Shown piece after piece: positions 32,639 to 36,182 of a stretch of DNA of 36,182 nucleotides. How positions within the stretch are numbered: position 1 is the stretch's first letter; each line of letters begins with the position of its first letter. This DNA comes from Bacteroidota bacterium (GTDB lineage: Bacteria > Bacteroidota > Bacteroidia > CAILMK01): positions 1 through 36,182 of the forward strand of contig JABDEJ010000005.1 of the NCBI GenBank assembly GCA_013287095.1, in the 5' to 3' direction. The notes under the pieces are model-generated. The model saw nothing but the letters and a program-made list of their open reading frames with translations, did no database searches and was not told the origin of the DNA. The position numbers were made by a program, and so were the translations under genes.

Positions 32639-35638
32639 CTATTTCTTGCCTTTTCTAAGTGATTCGCCCACACTTTTTAGGACAGTATCCCTTTTGGCTT
32701 TGGATACTTCGTCAGGAAGGGCATTGTATTCAACCTTTACCCTATATCCTTTTAACCTATCTTCCTTATTCAATTCCTTGGCAGTCTGTTGGTCAAGAAA
32801 AAGGAATAACGATTCAGGTTCCAAAAAGAGGACATTAGATTCTTCTTCAAGTTGTTCCAGTACGATCTTTTTAACGCTTGCTAAATGCTTAGAATCGGCA
32901 GAGCATACAACAACGGGCATATATCCCGCAGTCAGACATTTGCGAATATTTTGTATTTCCCATGTTCCAGGCGTGGTAACTGAGATTTCAACTGCAATTT
33001 TGGATTCATTCTTCAATAACCCAACATCAACCCTTCCTCCGTCTGGGGTCGGTTCTTCGAGAATTGCTTTGTAGCCCCTTGATTCTGCCATACGTTTAAT
33101 CAAGGTTTGCAAATACCTGTGCTGCGTTTCTTGCTTCTTTTCTTCAGGATTAATTTTCGGCACATGAATCTCCTTTAGTTCAATAGGTTCTTTTGGCTTC
33201 GGCTGACTTATCGACTCAGAAACAATGGATATATTCTCCCTTTTCTCAACCGGCTCATGTTGTATAACTTCATGGCTTTCTCTCAACAAGATTTCGACTT
33301 GATCCCTCGGTGTGCCATAAACCTCTCTTGAAGCTGATATCACCATTTCTTTATTCTTCATGGCAATATCTTCTTCAAGATCGGTCAATGGCAGGGTTGT
33401 CAAATTGCAATCATTATCTGGCCTCTCAATTCGGATAATTGCCTCTCCGGTATCAAGGTTTTGTAAGTCTGCAGCATCGAAATATGAAAAGTTGACTTCA
33501 AATTTCTTGGCATCCGTATCTCCAAGCCTGAAACATATTCGGGTCCCGGCATTGGCCACTACTGAACTTGCAAGTTCTGTATCATTTTTAGTCAATTGTT
33601 GCATGTCCTGGTGGGCCAAAATCAATCCCAAATGGTACTTCCGTGCACCTGAAAGGATGGCAGACATTGAAGGGGTTATGAAATTCTGGAATTCATCTAT
33701 ATAAAGGTAGAAGTTACTACGGTCGGCCTTTGCTTTTGCCTGCCGGGCCATAGCAGCCTGCTGTATTTTTGAGACCATGAAGGTTCCCAATAGGTAGCTA
33801 TTTTCAGCCCCAATAAGTCCTTGCGAGAGCTTTATAAGCAAGATTTTCTTATTATCCAATATGTTCTCAAAATCAAGGCTCTTATTCTGTGCCACCATAT
33901 TACGTATAAGTTTTGGACGTAAGAATGAATCAAGCCTAGTAAGGATTGAACCTATGGAGTTACTCTTTAAAATCGGATATTCCTTTTGCCAGTAATAAAC
34001 GATTGACGGATCTGATACAGTTTTAAGGAATTGGTCTCTGAAAGTCTTTTCAATGAGGAATCTCCGTAAATCAATCAGGGTTCCACCCTTGCTACTTTCA
34101 AGGAATGCTAATATACTATTAGCAAAAACAGAGTTCATTTGGTCTCCCCAGCTTGTGGAAAGCCGTCTGAATACTGCTACCAAGTCTGATGAAAGTATAT
34201 CCTTTTCAATCTCAGAATGAGCTGTAAGGATGCTAAAACCAACTGGAAATTCTGCATCGGCAGGATCTATCAAAATGACATCTTTATGCCTTTCAGGAAT
34301 GATCCATGAAAGTACATTTTCAATTAGGTCGCCATGCGGATCCAAGACAGCTAATCCTTCACCATTGGTAATATCCTGAACTATAGACGTAAAAAGCAAC
34401 GTTGACTTGCCCGTGCCAGTAGCTCCGATGATATGGGTGTGTTTTAACCTTTGTTCTGCACTAATTGTAACTTCTTTTTCTTGTCCCTGGTGATAATTAA
34501 TGCCCAAAATGAGTTTATGCCCTTCAAATATCTTCGGTGGTTCTTTCGTTTTCTTTGTATCCCTTTCCAATTTTCGAGATACCACTGAAATCGATGGAAA
34601 ATGCACTAAGGTCGCTAACTCTTTGCTATTTAAAAGCATACCTAAACGATGGGACTTGCGGTCAAATATATCAGCGATGAATGCATCGGTGTCATAGCCA
34701 TCATTGGTAAGGGGAATCAACTCATTAAATGGAGAACTGGCAATATTTATTAATGTCTGTGCAAGTCTTTGCGCAAGTGTAGAATCACCCGAATCATTCA
34801 ATCCAAGAACTCGAATCACGACACCAAACAATGGCGCTGATATCTTTTCTTCAGCCAGTTTGACCATTTCAGGAGAATCCAAAAAAAAAGAACCTCCCTT
34901 GTTGTCTATTACAGAGCTAATAATACTCTCTGACCATGCATTAACCGCACCTTTAAACAATATCTGAACTACTGCATGTTCATCTTTTTTGAGGTTTTCT
35001 AAGACTCCAAATAGTCCAATAAAAGGATCTATATCAAAGGTTTTAGGTGTTAAAAGTGGCCGCATAAATTCATCCCGGAGCCCGAAATCAATTATCAATC
35101 CTTCTTTGCCTTGTGGAATAATATCATCAAGGTCTCCTTCCTGAATACCACATTCAGGATAATATGCCTTTATCTGGTTATGAACATTTTCTGCATCCGA
35201 TTCCCTGCAAACAAACTGAATACGGATTGATGAACTGTTAGCAATAATTTCAAAACTAACAGGGAGCCTTGAGAGCGACAGCATAAAAAGCAAATGCTCT
35301 ATTTCATCAGGTCTGATTTTCTGATCACTTGGCAGGGAGACAACTAAGGCTATAAGTGGCTCATCATCTTCAAAAAGATATGGATCAAGTGGTTCATTAA
35401 CATCAGTATTTTTGGATATTTCCGGTTTGGGAACAATTGCATTCTTGAGGGCTTTAGTGGCCCACGAAAATATTGTAGGATGAACGCCGTCATCTTTGAA
35501 TGGGACTTCAGGAACAGAGTGATAGAAAAAAGGTTGAAAAGGCGGCTCAAGATCCACAGGAACCGAATATGCCTCCCAACCTCTGCAACGCCTTTCCCAT
35601 GCGTAGAATTGTTTGGTAAGGGCTTCAATGCGTGACAT
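32639..35638 (-). CDS. HerA/VirD4-like DNA-translocating ATPase with C-terminal PD-(D/E)XK-like domain
   Basis: The protein has 999 residues. The N-terminal 370 or so form an unassigned region with strand/helix alternation. The ATPase begins with HTHIIGATGTGKSTLLF (Walker A G405-T413) and has LAVLDPHGDLIENVL and Walker B FYLYIDEFQNF (D648, E649), followed by LGLILAHQDMQQL, a DUF87/TraG-type sequence. The C-terminus (about 840-930) holds GGRVDVGLL (D871) and KIAVEIS (E884, S886), which fits a restriction-endonuclease fold with D and E in place but ExS instead of ExK. VirD4-type proteins couple DNA to a secretion channel; HerA-type ones work with nucleases. No relaxase or pilus gene is seen, so either is open. 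It follows the membrane protein gene by 10 bases. Confidence 0.85.
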   Translation of the reverse strand: MSRIEALTKQFYAWERRCRGWEAYSVPVDLEPPFQPFFYHSVPEVPFKDDGVHPTIFSWATKALKNAIVPKPEISKNTDVNEPLDPYLFEDDEPLIALVVSLPSDQKIRPDEIEHLLFMLSLSRLPVSFEIIANSSSIRIQFVCRESDAENVHNQIKAYYPECGIQEGDLDDIIPQGKEGLIIDFGLRDEFMRPLLTPKTFDIDPFIGLFGVLENLKKDEHAVVQILFKGAVNAWSESIISSVIDNKGGSFFLDSPEMVKLAEEKISAPLFGVVIRVLGLNDSGDSTLAQRLAQTLINIASSPFNELIPLTNDGYDTDAFIADIFDRKSHRLGMLLNSKELATLVHFPSISVVSRKLERDTKKTKEPPKIFEGHKLILGINYHQGQEKEVTISAEQRLKHTHIIGATGTGKSTLLFTSIVQDITNGEGLAVLDPHGDLIENVLSWIIPERHKDVILIDPADAEFPVGFSILTAHSEIEKDILSSDLVAVFRRLSTSWGDQMNSVFANSILAFLESSKGGTLIDLRRFLIEKTFRDQFLKTVSDPSIVYYWQKEYPILKSNSIGSILTRLDSFLRPKLIRNMVAQNKSLDFENILDNKKILLIKLSQGLIGAENSYLLGTFMVSKIQQAAMARQAKAKADRSNFYLYIDEFQNFITPSMSAILSGARKYHLGLILAHQDMQQLTKNDTELASSVVANAGTRICFRLGDTDAKKFEVNFSYFDAADLQNLDTGEAIIRIERPDNDCNLTTLPLTDLEEDIAMKNKEMVISASREVYGTPRDQVEILLRESHEVIQHEPVEKRENISIVSESISQPKPKEPIELKEIHVPKINPEEKKQETQHRYLQTLIKRMAESRGYKAILEEPTPDGGRVDVGLLKNESKIAVEISVTTPGTWEIQNIRKCLTAGYMPVVVCSADSKHLASVKKIVLEQLEEESNVLFLEPESLFLFLDQQTAKELNKEDRLKGYRVKVEYNALPDEVSKAKRDTVLKSVGESLRKGKK

Positions 35639-35648
35639 GAAAAGGTTA

Positions 35649-36182
35649 TTAATTACTCAAAGGTGTCCGTACTCCCTTATTGGTTTTTACATCTTCAATG
35701 GCGTCATTGATGCAATCCTTGACCCAAAGCTGAAACACTGAATCGGTATCATATTGGTATCTGGTCTTATTATTAAAATTATCAATGATTTGATGTACGT
35801 CTGGATTCTTGATATATGTGGTTGCAACCCTGCGCATCAATTGTTTTAGTGTTTTTCTCGGCTCTCCGTACCAATATGACACAAATGAACCAGTCCCGAA
35901 AGGAGAAACACAAATGTCAAATATTGAATCTTTTCTTCCAACCCTCAGATATTCTCGTCGTTCAGACAGCATATGCTCAGTGGCATAATTAATTCTACTA
36001 ATTTTAACATTTGGCATCTCCCGTTTATTGATAAGTTCCTCGAGCAGCATGTAAAAATCCTGTGTTGAAAACTGGTAATCGACAAATGCGTTAATCCAAT
36101 TGGTGCTTACATCGAGTTTTTTTCTCCAAAAGATAGCTACTAATATGAGAATTACCACAATAACAATTAAGGCTTCTTCCTG
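35649..36182 (-). CDS. membrane-anchored protein of unknown function, 5' end outside the window
   Basis: A GTG at 36158 can start a 169-residue protein, but the frame stays open to the window edge and adds QEEALIVI in front, making a full membrane helix (EALIVIVVILILVAIFW). The true start is therefore probably beyond 36182. After the helix comes RKKLD and a cytoplasmic-looking domain with FSTQDFYMLLEELINKREMPNVKI and SVFQLWVKDCINDAIEDV. I do not recognise the domain. It is 10 bases from the ATPase gene and may be its membrane partner. Confidence 0.7.
   Translation of the reverse strand, partial: QEEALIVIVVILILVAIFWRKKLDVSTNWINAFVDYQFSTQDFYMLLEELINKREMPNVKISRINYATEHMLSERREYLRVGRKDSIFDICVSPFGTGSFVSYWYGEPRKTLKQLMRRVATTYIKNPDVHQIIDNFNNKTRYQYDTDSVFQLWVKDCINDAIEDVKTNKGVRTPLSN

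Noticed and set aside
32595..33074. 159-residue open frame on the plus strand
   Set aside because: Antisense to the C-terminal domain of the ATPase, with no start context or motif.

Overview
The window comes from a member of the phylum Bacteroidota, probably a Chitinophagales/Sphingobacteriales-type lineage. The signs are two very large secreted proteins ending in type IX secretion (T9SS) type A sorting domains, several candidate TAnnTTTG promoter boxes, families largely confined to this phylum (DUF4292, DUF2911), a conserved cell-envelope operon, and many short intergenic hairpin repeats. I see no rRNA, tRNA, CRISPR array or transposase.

Layout. 1-96 is the 3' end of a GNAT acetyltransferase. 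212-7187 (+) holds a T9SS-secreted beta-helix/PKD/CUB/GEVED adhesin-like protein, a secreted YD-repeat protein and a DUF1223 thioredoxin-fold protein. 7223-8251 (-) is an NAD-dependent epimerase, divergent from a ureohydrolase-fold protein with degraded metal ligands (8340-9485, +). rmuC (+) and a RelE-type toxin/antitoxin pair (-) follow. A lipoprotein (-) comes next, then an envelope operon (17402 to 12535, -): nucleotidyltransferase, TPR lipoprotein, DUF4292 lipoprotein, EnvC-like amidase activator. 17569-21840 (+) is a second giant T9SS protein with a seven-repeat SBBP propeller and five Ig-like repeats. 22079-24196 (+) is a GT-C/TPR membrane protein.

The most interesting locus is 26763 to 24253 (-). 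It is a compact three-gene operon: a DUF2911 lipoprotein, a 127-residue precursor with a Sec signal peptide, and a GrrM/OscB-like radical SAM/SPASM maturase. The precursor core is almost wholly made of aromatic-x-x triplets whose third residue is N, D, K or R, followed by a His/Asp-rich tail. This matches the rule for three-residue cyclophane (triceptide) RiPPs, but with a Trp-dense core unlike the Gly-rich GrrA cores I know.

31497 to 26966 (-) is a SUF iron-sulfur operon (sufC, sufD, sufS, sufE, a sufT-like DUF59 gene). It has no sufB and is interrupted between sufD and sufS by a cluster of six hairpins. Beyond it, 36182 to 31742 (-) looks like mobile-element or defence cargo: a membrane protein cut by the window edge, a HerA/VirD4-like ATPase fused to a PD-(D/E)XK-like domain, and a DNA methyltransferase-like protein without a recognisable catalytic motif IV, whose start codon lies in a perfect inverted repeat.

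All calls were made by reading the sequence and from knowledge of the families; no searches were run.
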